Assembly (NCBI GenBank): GCA_944989445.1
Contig: CALYLW010001076.1
Span: forward strand, 348,209-412,208
Length of the DNA stretch: 64,000 nt
Direction: 5' to 3'
From: Ampullaceana balthica
Lineage: Eukaryota > Mollusca > Gastropoda > Lymnaeidae
The notes under the pieces are model-generated. The model worked only from the letters and a program-made list of their open reading frames with translations. It searched no databases and had not been told where the DNA came from. A program made the translations under genes and the position numbers. Positions 42,718 through 53,594 of this stretch are shown here, piece by piece; positions within the stretch are counted from its first letter, which is position 1; the number at the start of each line of letters is the position of its first letter.

Positions 42718-42877
42718 ATTTATTTTTAAATCCCGTATATTAACTTTGAAATCTCGTCTCTCTGTCGGTCGTCATCTCTTCGTCGGTCGATCGGGCGAAA
42801 AAACATAAGTCAACAATGACACACTTCCGGTGACGCTATCGAGCTGAAATTTTGCACATAGACTGGTGTCACCTAAC
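42718..42877 (-). repeat. Repeat family A copy A7, first part (split by hAT)
   Basis: It begins AAATCCCGTATATTAACTTT and reads in reverse to GACTGGTGTCACCTAAC, where a 3.3-kb hAT interrupts it. It continues at 46216 with AATGCATTGCATGAAAATTT and ends near 46526. Confidence 0.85.
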
Positions 42878-43193
42878 TAGGCCTGTCAACGGGTACCCGG
42901 GACCCGGGTACCCGTTGCCGAGCAATTACCCGGGTATTAAAATTGCGCCCGGGTACCCGCGAAAAGGCTACTGCACTGCAATGTCTTTACCAACAGTGAT
43001 CGAACTGCGGCTCCTCTGTGTTTACATTTCGGCTCGTGAATAATTTATCAAATTAACATTTTTCGTTTGAAATATATACTGTGAAATATGTTTAACTTGA
43101 AAACGCTTAAAAGGAAATAAATGTCAAACGAAAATAAAATACGGTCCCGACAAACTACACTGTATTTTGATTCACTTTTTTTTCCTGGAACAT

Positions 43194-43268
43194 GAAAGAA
43201 AAAGCATTTAAAACAAAAAGCATTTAAAACAAAAAGCATTTAAAACAAAAAGCATTTAAAACAAAAAG
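43194..43268. repeat. 16-bp tandem repeat, 4 copies
   Basis: AAAAAGCATTTAAAAC is repeated four times, the first copy slightly altered. Confidence 0.95.
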
Positions 43269-43289
43269 GTTTTGGTTCTTTGAATTGTT

Positions 43290-43841
43290 CAAGTAAGGAA
43301 AATAGAATACAACGACGATAACTTGGAAGGTCTAGAAATGACCTTGGTTTTGGCTTTGAAATACTCGGAACATCTAATCTCCCCCCCCCCTCACACAAGT
43401 CTCCACTCCTATCCCCACCATGCTTTAAAAAAAAACAACACGTGCAATATTCTTGTTTTTATTTTAAAAATAATTTTCCATTCGTTTAACGATTTTCACT
43501 ATAATAAAAATAATAAATTCTGGGGGGATGGGTGCACTTAGTCTCAGTAAGACACAAAATAGAACACAACACCGATAACTAGGAGGGGCTAGAAATGACC
43601 TTGGCTTTGTCTTTGAAATACGCCGCACATCTTTGCTACCGATTGATAAGAGCCAATATTGTGTTTATCTAATCCCCCCCCCACTCACGCACGTCTCCAC
43701 TCCTATCCCCACCATACTTAATAAAAAACAAAAACACCTGCTATATTCTTTTTTTTCTCTTCTTTTCCCCCAATAATATTTCAATCGTTGAATGATCTTC
43801 ACACTATAACAACAAACATAAATGCTGAGGGATGGGTCCAC
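43290..43841. repeat. ~260-300-bp direct duplication
   Basis: The block with CTAGAAATGACCTTGG, a poly-C run, TCTCCACTCCTATCCCCACC and GGGATGGGTGCACTTAGT recurs once: 43290-43540 and 43541-43841. Confidence 0.8.
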
Positions 43842-43844
43842 TAA

Positions 43845-45331
43845 TAGGACGTCCATAAAGTACGTCACGCTATTTTTGACAATTTTTGACCCCCCTCCCC
43901 CTATCACAAATCTCGGGGACCCCCCCCCTAAAGTACGTCACACTTTCCAATTTTTTTAAAATTAACACCTAATTAAAATATTTAATTTAATACTTAAAAT
44001 ACACTTAACTATTAAATTGTATTAAAATATAAAATTTCCACTTAAAAGTAGGGATGTACCTGATTCAAAATTTTGAAATCCGGCTGGAGCTGAAGTGGGC
44101 CGGATTTATGAAGTGAAATCCGGCTGGAGCCGGAATCAGATTTGTTAAAATGGCCGGATTACGGATTTTTCCAGTGCCATTATGATTATGAATATATATA
44201 TAAATTAGGGATCTACCGGCCAGCCGGATTTATGAAGTGAAATCCTACCGGAGCCGAAGCCGGAGCCGGATTTTTAAAATTACATAATAAAAAGGAAACA
44301 AAACAATTTGACTAAAAAAAATTGACAAATTATGTGACCAACTCTTGTGCTATATTTAATCTGTTTATTATGGTCCTATGAATTATATTTCATTCAAAAA
44401 TATTCACTGGACATCATCTGTGTTCATCCATAGTTACGACTGACATCAATCTTTCACAATAATCGTTTACTGGAAGTATAATTGCAGACAGATCTACTCG
44501 TCCTCATCTAGCCACTCAACAGCCTCTGTATGTGCATTTTCTCCTCTGGCAATAACTGCCATGGGTGCTCTTTGACTTCTAGAAGTGATTCTCAAAGGAC
44601 GGATGCGTTTTATCTGAGTTGATTCTTGAACAGAATGGGTGGGCACATTCTCCTGAGCCCGAGCTCTGTGTTGTCCTGTATGTTTCTTCAACATTATTTG
44701 TGAGGCAAAATATGAGTGACATACTTTGCAAAGTCGATCAAATAAGCTGTTTGTACTTTGAAAGCTCCTGTTGATCTTGGCATAATTTCATAAAATTTGA
44801 GAGTTTGTACTACAAACAATTAAGAAAATTTATGAGAATCTGCATCTGCTCTTTCTTAAGCTTTGAGTCCATTATTTGTTTGGTTGATTGGGATTGGAGG
44901 AGGGAAGAATCTTTAAGGTAAAACGTTAAAATATGAGCTTCGTGCTTTGTCGCAACATTTCAGGTCCTGATATTTAATAATAATTTGAGTGAAATATTGG
45001 CTGGTGCGAACATGATTGTCAAACCATTCCTGGTCCTTCGATATCAGTCCTGCTGTATCCAATTCAGATTTATGAAAAACATTCAGGAGATACGCATTTC
45101 AATGGTATTTTGACATAAAACTAATTCCAATGTTTCGCAAAATTTTTGAAAATTATTCTTAAAGCTATTTAAATTCTACTAAAAAATATATAAATAAATT
45201 AGAAAAAAATACTAAAATAATAAATGTGTGACATCACACATGGCCTGACCCCCCTCCACCCTGTCACAAAGTGTCACACTTTCTTAGACCCCCTCCCCCC
45301 TCGGAGCGTGACGTACTTTATGGACGGCCCC
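43845..45331 (-). mobile_element. GGGGCCGTCC-terminus element carrying a C2H2 gene relic, TAA TSD
   Basis: TAA flanks both ends (43842-43844, 45332-45334). The right end is CGTGACGTACTTTATGGACG then GCCCC; the left is mutated (TAGGACGTCCATAAAG). It shares its whole interior, in opposite orientation, with 56356-58164: a CCGGATTT-rich block (44049-44280) and a zinc-finger coding remnant. Confidence 0.88.
44498..45060 (-). pseudogene. C2H2 zinc-finger protein remnant inside the element
   Basis: Minus-strand frames read LISKDQEWFDNHVRTSQYFT and CCDKARSSYFNVLP, then after a gap SLFDRLCKVCHSYFASQIML-KKHTGQH. The latter is a complete C2H2 finger (C-x2-C-x12-H-x3-H). A tail RIRPLRITSRSQRAP and ENAHTEAVEWLDEDE closes at a TAG. 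It is broken by stops and frame changes upstream of the finger. A second, independently damaged copy is at 56631-57254. It is either the element's own former gene or a captured host fragment. Confidence 0.7.
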
Positions 45332-45597
45332 TAAGTAGGTGAAGGTCCCGGAAAGTTTTGTCAATTACCACAGTTGTCAGTTATGAACTAGAATTAATCG
45401 CCTTGTCATCATACGATTACCGCCCATTATCTTTATAAGACTTTGTTTCCCCCCCCCACCACCCATAAAAAGAAATTCACTTTGGCGCCCCTCTGCTCAT
45501 TGTTTTTCCACCACTGTACTATAGTAGTATTTCGATGCTATCATTTTTACATCGCTGAGTCATTACATCTAAATTTGCGTTCTCATAATAAATAATA

Positions 45598-46090
45598 AAA
45601 ACAACCCGTAAAAAACCAAGTTTTTGACTATAAATCCTTTACGTATGAGACGTAACTAAAAGAATGTTCATTATAACACGCAGCGCAAGACCATCCAAAA
45701 ATACAAAATTGCAGTTGTGTCGTAAAACGTGTTTAATATAATGCGCACCGATCAGGAATAGGTTTATAAAAAGTGTTGTCAGTAAAATACGCACCTTATT
45801 GCGCGACAGAAAGGTTGTTCAATATAATACGCACCGCGACGCTCTATCTCAAAAAATAGCATGATACATAGGAATAAATAAAATAATCTAAAAAATCAAT
45901 AATTTAATTACGGTACATGCGATCGATCTGAAATTTTGATACATTGTTTTTATCATCGGTACGAAACTGCCTGCAAAATTTCAGCTCGCTATCTTGCGAG
46001 CAAGTGGGTTAAAAATCGATCAAAAGTTTTGGCGACAAGCAAGCAAGGTCGGCCGCAGACACCACGAGTTAATATAAAGGATTTAAAAAC
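45598..46090 (+). repeat. Repeat family B, copy B2
   Basis: It opens ACAACCCGTAAAAAACCAAG and closes GAGTTAATATAAAGGATTTA, nearly identical over its length to 55163-55667 (opposite orientation). It lies inside the 42878-46207 hAT. Confidence 0.88.
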
Positions 46091-46207
46091 GCTAAAAGCG
46101 GGCATGACGGTGAAACTTTTTTGGCATTTCTCACGGGTAACCCGGGTACCCGTTCAAATTTTGGATGGGTACCCGGGCAGCTTTTCACAACAATATTAAC
46201 AGCCCTA

Positions 46208-46526
46208 CACCTAACAATGCATTGCATGAAAATTTCAGATCGATTTAATGTACCGTAATTAAATTAATGGATTTTTAGTTTATCTCTATGTAACTCTATG
46301 TAATTCAATGTCGCCGTTGTTCGCCTTCCACGTGCCACTTGAGTTCAGTCCAGCCATCGATGTCCACAGCTCCTCCTCCTCTCCCCCCTCCCCGGTTTTA
46401 CAGCCAGGGGAGTTCAGTCAGTTTCAGTCTGTAAATGTTTGTTGCGCGATGCTTATCATATTGAACTTAATCAATACTTTTAGTTATGTCTAATATATAA
46501 GGGATTTTAGTCAAAAACTTTGTTTT
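46208..46526 (-). repeat. Repeat family A copy A7, second part
   Basis: It resumes with the duplicated CACCTAAC and AATGCATTGCATG, then TTAATGTACCGTAATTAAAT, and ends ATATATAAGGGATTTTAGTC plus the AAAAAC/GTTTTT hairpin. In this copy GTTGCGCGATGCTTATC replaces the usual GCGTTTGAACATAATC phrase. Confidence 0.85.
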
Positions 46527-46527
46527 T

Positions 46528-47550
46528 AAATCCCTAATATTAACTTCACCACCGTCTCTCTCTGTCTCTCTCTCTTTCGTTCGTCGTCGGGCAGGCGGGC
46601 GGGCGGAAAAATAAAAGTAAAAAATGACCCACTTTCCGTGATGCCATCGAGCTGAAATTTTGCACATAGACTCGTATCATCTAAAAATGCATCTTATCAA
46701 AATTTGAGATCGATCTAATGTACCGTAATTTAATTAATGCGTTTTTAGTTTATCTCTATATAACATATGTAATTCAATTTCACAGTTTGTTATTGTTTTT
46801 CTTCCACGTGCCAGTTGAGTTCACGCGTTGACGCCACCCTTCGATGTCCACACCCCCTCCCCCTCTTACCATTATATTAACTTCGAAATCTTGTCGTCGT
46901 CCATCTCTTCGTCGGTCAGTCCGGCAGAAAAAAGAAGTTAAAAATGACACAATTCCCGGGATGCCATCGAGCTGAAATTTTGCACATAGACTCGTGTCAC
47001 CTAACAATGCATTGTATCAAAATTTCAGATCGATCAAACGTACCGTAATTGAAATAATGCAGTTTTAGTTTATCTCTATATAACTATATGTACCGGCGTG
47101 CTTTTGTTTACATTTTACGTGTCACGCTGAGCTCGGTCCAGCGATCGGTGACCACCAGACCTCCCCCCCCCCATTTTACAGCAAAGGTGGAGTTAAGGCA
47201 CTTTCAGTCTGTAAATGTTTGTCGCGTTTGAACATGATCAATACTTTTAGTTATGTCTCATATATACGGGATTTATAGTCAAAAACTTAGTTTTTACGGG
47301 GTTGTTCAATTAGTTTATCTCTATTTAACTATATGTAGCGGCCTGCTTCTGTTTACATTCACGTGTCACGCTGAGTTCAGTCCAGCGATCCGCTACCACA
47401 CCTCCCCCCGGCCCCGTTTTACAGCTAAGGGGAGTTAAGTCAGTTTCAGTCGGTAAATGTTTGTCGCTTTTGAACATAATCAATACTTTTAGTTATGGCT
47501 CACATTTAATGGATTTATAGTCAAAAACTTTGTTTTTACGGGGTTGTTTA
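46528..47550 (-). repeat. Three further tandem repeat-A copies (A8-A10), partial
   Basis: In reverse orientation: A8 (46528-46864, truncated), A9 (46865-47305, nearly complete) and A10 (47308-47550, 5' half only), each ending TTTTTACGGGGTTGTT or equivalent. With A7 this forms a second tandem block of the family, opposite in direction to 32024-34452. Open frames here (for example AKFQLDGIPGIVSFLTSFF) are frames of the repeat. Confidence 0.82.
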
Positions 47551-47564
47551 ATTTTACTTCTTTG

Positions 47565-47885
47565 TTCTTTGGTCTGTTAGGTTTAATAATTTAACCAAGA
47601 AAGGTAACTCTTGTTGGTTGTGAATATTCTCAGATAATGAATATTGCCGCTCTATTTTTAAAGTGTTCTAATTGATCTTTATTTCCTTCGGTATATGGGT
47701 TCATCCAGAAAATGCATATTTTATTTTATTTTAGATCTGGAAAAAGTAAAGTAGTATGTTTTGTTTTCTTATAACATTTTTAAAAGTTTCTTTTAAAAGA
47801 ATAACATTTAGTTGCATTTTTAAAGTTATTTCATTAATAAGTGGCTTCCATAACATTACAATTTGTTCATTTATTATAATTTCTG
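47565..47885 (-). mobile_element. LINE relic (41795-42465 family)
   Basis: Diverged minus-strand match: GGTTTAATAATTTAACCAAG, TTGTGAATATTCTCAGATAA, GTATATGGGTTCATCCAG and ATTTCATTAATAAGTGGC. Coding frames are lost. Confidence 0.65.
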
Positions 47886-47887
47886 AA

Positions 47888-48067
47888 CAATGTTGCCTTT
47901 AAGCTGCACAACTTCGAAGCAGAGCAGATCTCTGACCGACGCCGTACAGCAGTTAAGAATTACAGCGCAGCAAGTTTGGTTAAATATTGCACAAAAATGG
48001 ATGCTGCTCAATTTCGCACACAATTTTTAATTTTTACGCAGACCACCGGACCTTATAGGGAACATTG
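47888..48067. mobile_element. CAATGTTCCC MITE
   Basis: Runs from CAATGTTGCCTTTAAGCTG to CTTATAGGGAACATTG; shares AATATTGCACAAAAATGGAT with the 25607 and 40333 copies. Flanking duplication is degraded (5 of 8). Confidence 0.8.
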
Positions 48068-48682
48068 CTTCTAAGTACTTTGGCTTCGGATCTGTTATTT
48101 GGATCATTCTTGTTAGATATGCATCACTGGAAGATTTAAAATAAATGCATGTTCAAAGGGACATAAAGACACTTAATATCGTAAGGTCTGAACACAACCC
48201 ACATTTTTTGATCACCTAAAACATACGACGACTTTTTTTATAATTATCGTTGTGTTTTTCAAAGAAGCATTTGTTTAGAAATGGTGGTGTACTCAAATTA
48301 GGGAAATGTTCTCTGTAATGAGAGCAAAGAGACCTGTTAAGCTCTGTAATCTTTTTAATAGTGAAGCCTAAATACGAGTACCGAAAACACAAAAATTGTC
48401 TGAAATTTTCATTAAAAGAGAGTAATTTGAATAAATTCGATAAGGTGTCATAGTAAAAAGGTTAGGCATATCTTTGGTGATGTTTGATTTTGTTAAAATA
48501 TTTAAATTCATAGTTACTTCAGGGGAAACAACGGGCAGTATAGAACATACTCTCTGTCGAGATATACACAGCCACTCATTCGAAACAAATTCTTAATCAT
48601 CACTCCTAACCCCCCTTCCACCCCTCCCACCCCTTCCCCCAATAAACCATTCGTTTTTTAACAACCTCCTTAAAAAATATAA
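48068..48682. other. Unassigned sequence
   Basis: No exon, RNA or repeat terminus recognised; a short C-rich run at about 48609-48640. Confidence 0.4.
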
Positions 48683-49105
48683 TAAGGCTGCGGAAATTAA
48701 CGATGAATTAATCGATTCATCGTTACAAATTTTAATCGTATAAAATTAATGTGATCGATTAAAATTCGATTAAGAATGTATTTTTAATATTTTCGTTTCA
48801 ATTTATTAATAATGTATATTTTTTTTACTTACATACTTTTCCCTCGTATTAGTATTTATTTAGACGTGCATACGTAAACGAAAATGTTTTTCTTCCTTAC
48901 TTCTTACACAGCAGAACGAATTTACTGTGTTACGTCACACAATTTGGGAGCCATGGAATTACTGAGACTTAACCGATTTCGCGAAATAATGAATCGCGAA
49001 TTAACGGGATCTATATATGCGTTATACAAATATAATTAATCTAAATTAATCGATAAATCGATTATTTTTTCCCCGATTAATCGAATAAAACAATTATTCA
49101 GGCAC
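48683..49105. mobile_element. hAT-like MITE rich in ATTAATCG
   Basis: The left end TAAGGCTGCGGAAATTAACG is the same terminus as the element at 25236-26054. AATCGATTAAT motifs crowd both ends. The right terminus is degenerate and no clean duplication is seen. Confidence 0.6.
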
Positions 49106-49258
49106 ATTTCTTATTTTTGAAGGCGGCATTTAAAAAGAATCGGCTATAGATCTAAATAATTTTTTAATAAATATATGTATTTATATATATATATTTATTT
49201 ATATATTTATTTATTTATATATTTATTTATTTATAAATTTTAAAAAATGTATTAGCAG

Positions 49259-49418
49259 AAAGCAGATGCCAATGGAAAACCATTCAGTAAGAATCTTGAT
49301 AAAAATGGACTGGCGTGCTACCTCTTGCTCTTAGCAGTCAATGTTACATATGGAAACGATATTGTCTTAGGTAACATCTCATGCCAATTTTGTGACTCTG
49401 AACAACGGCCGTATCCCA
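49259..49418 (+). CDS. Exon candidate: cysteine-containing secreted-type segment
   Basis: One frame is open for 53 codons between an acceptor (TGTATTAGCAG, weak pyrimidine tract) and a strong donor (CCCA|GTAAGTT), leaving phase 1. It reads KADANGKPFSKNLDKNG, then LACYLLLLAVNVTYGNDIV and ISCQFCDSEQRPYP. The hydrophobic run and C-x21-C-x2-C spacing loosely resemble gene 2 exon 2 (C-x26-C-x3-C), so it could be an exon of a related gene. No partner exon is assured. Confidence 0.4.
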
Positions 49419-49441
49419 GTAAGTTATATTTTGTTGTTCGG

Positions 49442-49444
<3 letters not shown>

Positions 49445-49514
<70 letters not shown>
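49445..49514. repeat. (TA)n microsatellite
   Basis: About 70 bp of uninterrupted TA repeats, 27 bp after the exon candidate's donor. Confidence 0.97.
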
Positions 49515-49518
<4 letters not shown>

Positions 49519-49637
49519 TTATTTATTTATTTTTAAAAATTTGTATGTCTTTGTAAACTTTTAAGTTTAAAAAATATTGTACTTAAATAAGTACCCATCC
49601 ATCTACTGTTAACATCTGTCAACATACCTATTACCTA

Positions 49638-49955
49638 TATTCCGGCGTATAAGACGAATTTTAAACCTCTAAAAATCATTTTAAAAGTCGGGTGACGTTT
49701 ATACGTCGAGAATAGTCTTATAAGCTGTTCTATCGTACAACCATTCGTTCCGTTAATATTAACACACTACAGTATACAAATTGCTAACAGTCAAGACCTA
49801 ATCCTGTCTCCACCAGCAAGAGGAAAGAAATGTGAAGCCAGTTTCAAACTTAAAGTTTGTTGGAAGAGGGCTGGTTGTATACGGCGGCGACTATAGCTTA
49901 AAACCTATATTTCAATATAAAAAGTACGGGGGTCATCTCATACGCCGGATTATAC
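49638..49955. mobile_element. MITE with CCGGCGTATAAGACGA termini
   Basis: ATTCCGGCGTATAAGACGA and GTCATCTCATACGCCGGAT are inverted repeats about 315 bp apart. The interior is noncoding. It directly precedes the hAT at 49968. Confidence 0.7.
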
Positions 49956-49967
49956 GGTTATCTATCA

Positions 49968-52948
49968 CAGGGGTTTTCAAACTGTGGTACGCGTACCACT
50001 GGTGGTACGCCAGGCCTCTCTAGGTGGTACGCGAAAAATTTTAAAAACAATTTAAATTGTGACCATATTTCTTTGATTGTATCTATTGCTACAATTTTAT
50101 TTTTTAAAACTTTTTATTAGTTAACTAGTAAGTATTAATTACAAAAATATTTTAATTGGAACAAATTTAGGCAATAGTTTGAAGCAAAATAATTCCCAAA
50201 CGCAACAGATTTCTAAAAATCAAATGCAGATGTGCCAAGTAGTGCATTAACATGGCGGCGATGGCCAATTCATAGGCCTACGACCCTACGTAACCTATTA
50301 TTCTAATTGGCTTTTTTTGTAAAACTTTTAATTCTCTTCCATAAATACTTATTATTTATACTCAAAAATATCTACCTTCCAACACAATTGCATACGAATA
50401 TCTCCTATTATAGTGTTGATTCTACAATTAAATAATCTATGGTTGTAAACGCGCCAACTGGCTACTGTGCGAAGGAATTCTGTTTTCTGGTAGAGGTAGC
50501 ACAGACGTAAATAGTATACTGTGGACTGTGGAGGTAGTCTTGGCAGTTTGACTTTAGATTTGGCACTTTTATGCAGTGTTCGTAGTTTATTTAAATTTTA
50601 ATGTGGAAATGTATAATTAATAAGTTTGTGAATATACATTCTAGGTTCCGTGGCAAAATTTTTGAATATTGGCCTAGCCACTGGCTATATGTTTGAAATA
50701 CCAAATACCAATTCTTAATCTTTAAACCCATCAATGGATAAATGGTTAAAAAATCAACCGCTTAAAAGAAAGTTAGAACCGGCCAATGCTAAGGTTAGTA
50801 ATGAATCAACCAAGGCTAGCACTCGAGAACAAAGCTTGAATTTTAACCAGAATGAAGATGATGGCACTCGTAAGCAGCGAAAGATTATTAGACGGTATGA
50901 CGAAAGCTATTTATACTTTGGATTTACTTGGTGTGGTGACAAAAATGAACCCCAGCCTCAATGTGTCATTTGCAGTGAAAAACTTTCAAATCATTCAATG
51001 AAACCCTCTCTGCTTCAGCGCCATTTCAATACAAAACATATCCTTTATAAAGATAAACCACTTGAATTTTTTAAAAGAAAAAAAATTGAAATGCAACTAA
51101 GTAAGACAAGTTTAAAGTCATTTACCAATATTAACTTACAAGCATTGGAAGCGTCTTATTTGGTCAGTTTGCGAATTGCTCAAACAGGGAAACCACACAC
51201 TATTGGGGAGAGCCTAATATTACCTGCTGCTAAAGATATTGTAACTTGTTTGTTAGGACAGAATGCTGCCAAAAAACTTGATAATGTTCCTTTGTCGGAT
51301 AACACTGTTTCCAGACGCATTCAAGATTTAGCTTGTGAAGTAAAGAAAATCCTCATTCAAAGGATACAGAAAAGCAGATACTTTGCAATTCAGTTAGATG
51401 AGAGTACTGATATTACAAACTTTGCTCAATTGATGACGTATGTTAGGTATGAACATGAACAGGCAGTTGAGGAAGAATTTTTGTTCTGCGAATCTTTAGC
51501 TGAGCGGACAACTGCTAATGAAATATTTTAAAAAATTAATGATTTTGTTGTTGCCAATGAAATAAATTGGAAAAACTGTGTTGGGGTTTGTTCTGATGGG
51601 GCAGCTGCTATGACAGGCAAACATGGTGGAGTGGTTACTCAAATTAAGCAAGTTGCACCGAGAGCCAACTTCACACACTGCAGCATCCACCGTGAAGCAT
51701 TGGCATCCAAAGCCATGCCCGACACTTTAAAAACAGTTTTAGACCAGGCTGTTAAAATAGTTAACTTCATAAAAGCTCGAGCTCTAAACTCACGCATGTT
51801 TACAATAATTTGCAATGAAATGGGAAGTGAACACAATAACCTTCTTTTGCACACGGAAGTACGCTGGCTATCTCGAGGGAAAGTTTTAACTCGGCTTTTT
51901 GAACTACGCTCAGAAGTACAAATGTTTCTGTTGAACAGCAAATTTGAAACATCGCATTTACTTTTGGACGAATTGTGGTTAATGCGTTTGGCATATTTGG
52001 CGGATATTTTTGGGAAACTAAACGAACTGAATACGAGTTTGCAAGGAAGAAATATCACTCCATTTACTGTTGTGGATAAGATAAATGCAATAGTAAAAAA
52101 GCTTCAGTTCATTTTGTCAGATCTTGAGAAATCTTGTGTAGCTTCATTTTCTTCTCTTGAGTCTTTTGTGATGGAGAATAAGCTGCAACTTCATGCTAAT
52201 TTGATTGAAGACATTAAGAAGCATTGCTATCAACTGATACTGAATTTTCAATCATATTTTCCTGAACAGTTGGATAATAAGGAATGGATTCGAAATCCAT
52301 TTTCGGATGTGGTGTTGCCGGCTGATTATTCAGTTTTTGAAAGAGACCAGTTTGTTGAGATTTCATGTGATCGTGAATTGAAGAACGAATTTAAAAAAGA
52401 CATGCTGTGCGATTTCTGGTTGAAGCGAAGGAATGAATATGGATTAATTTCTGATCGAGCTTTAACGTTTCTGATTCCTTTCAACACGTCATATTTGTGT
52501 GAAACTGGGTTTTCAGCTATGCTTGCAATAAAAAATAAATACAGAACAAAGGTTGAACTTGAACCAGATTTGCGATTAAAATTAACAAAGGTTGAACTTG
52601 AACCAGATTTGCGATTAAAATTAACAAACATAAAACCTGACATTGCAAATCTGTGTGCGTCTAAACAAGCTCACAGCTCACATTAACATTTCTATTTTCA
52701 TTTTTTATTGATAGAATGAGCTCCATAAAATAAAATATTAACTTTTCTATGTCTAAGTTTACCTTTATAGGCCTAGTTAGTACCCATACCTATAACGTAC
52801 TGTATGTCTGTATGATGTTTTCTTTAATTGCAAGGGGACTTCGTGCCCACCTGCTGCTTTTTTTTATCGGACTTTAGCTGCATGTGGTACGCCAAAATTT
52901 GATTTTTTTACCAAGTGGTACAATAAAAATAAAGTTTGAAAACCGCTA
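49968..52948 (+). mobile_element. hAT transposon, nearly complete, with transposase
   Basis: The left end is CAGGGGTTTTCAAACTGTGG and the right end AAAGTTTGAAAACCGCTA, inverted repeats. CTATCA occurs at both flanks, although the 8-bp duplication is not in clean register. GTGGTACGC motifs repeat inside both ends. It encodes a transposase of the ZBED/SCAND3-like hAT group with a single internal stop. It is the best-preserved DNA transposon gene in the window. Confidence 0.85.
50734..52686 (+). pseudogene. hAT transposase, full length, one in-frame stop and a 39-bp duplication
   Basis: From ATG at 50734 one frame runs 650 codons to TAA at 52684, interrupted only by TAA at 51529-51531 (E-I-F-stop-K-I-N-D-F). 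The N-terminus is basic (MDKWLKNQPLKRKL), followed by a BED-like finger (CVICSEKL and LLQRHFNTKH). The catalytic region has AIQLDESTDITNF (first Asp) and GVCSDGAAAMTGKHGGV (second Asp). The C-terminus has FNTSYLCETGFSAMLAIKNK, the hAT dimerisation motif. Directly after it the 13-residue KVELEPDLRLKLT is present twice. The length fits intact relatives, so loss of function may be recent. Confidence 0.92.
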
Positions 52949-53039
52949 TCATACCTACTCACACACCTTCCAACCTACTACTTTCCAACCATCTACCAAA
53001 TCATTCATTTACCTTACTTCCAACCAATCAATCTACTTA

Positions 53040-53298
53040 GGGGCCGCCCATAAAGTATGTCACGCTCGAGGGGGGTGTAAGAAAGTGTGACAATTTGTGA
53101 CAGGGGGTGGGGGGGTCCGGCCATGTGTGACATCACGGTGTTTTATATTAAATTTTAATTATTTTGTTAATAAAAAAACAAAAGTTTTGTTCGAAAGTGT
53201 GACGTACTTGTGTCCGAGATTTGTGAAAGTTTGTGACAGGGGGAGGGGGGGAGTTAAAAATGGTCAAAAATAGCGTGATGTACTTTATGGACGGCCCC
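53040..53298. mobile_element. GGGGCCGTCC-terminus MITE, 259 bp, TTA TSD
   Basis: It runs from GGGGCCGCCCATAAAGTATG to ATGTACTTTATGGACGGCCCC minus its last base group, between TTA (53037-53039 and 53299-53301). It is the minimal, uninterrupted form of the family: two TIRs, G-rich blocks with GTGTGACAATTTGTGACAGG, and an AT-rich centre. Confidence 0.92.
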
Positions 53299-53594
53299 TT
53301 ATCTGCCTATTTTCTTATTTCGATGATGCATAATTGTTTATCAATAGATGAATATTTGCATTTCAACGTAAAAAACACACACAATATCTTTATGCATAGG
53401 CTATAAGCCTTTCAGTAGCTTGTTACTTGTTATAGTTCTGCCCACCCAAGTTTAATTCGAATAATACAATAGCATATCTTTTGTTAAACATAGGCAGATA
53501 GGGTCGCCTTCTAAACTAATAAGTAATTTGATCTTTTAAAATTATTTTCTATTACTTATAACTTAGTCATGATATTGCTAACAGCCAACAGCTA

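Larger units (their letters stand above)
42878..46207. mobile_element. hAT element with GGGTACCC sub-terminal repeats, perfect TSD
   Basis: CACCTAAC is present exactly at 42870-42877 and 46208-46215. The termini are TAGGCCTGTCAACGGGTAC and TATTAACAGCCCTA. Dense GGGTACCCG and CCCGGGTACCC motifs follow each end. No transposase is recognised. It contains a 16-bp tandem repeat, a ~260-bp direct duplication, the GGGGCC element 43845-45331 and repeat B2. It sits inside repeat A7. Confidence 0.9.

Noticed and set aside
46500..47550. Repeat A as a Helitron
   Set aside because: There is a terminal hairpin, but no CTRR 3' end and no insertion between A and T; the ends are partly inverted.
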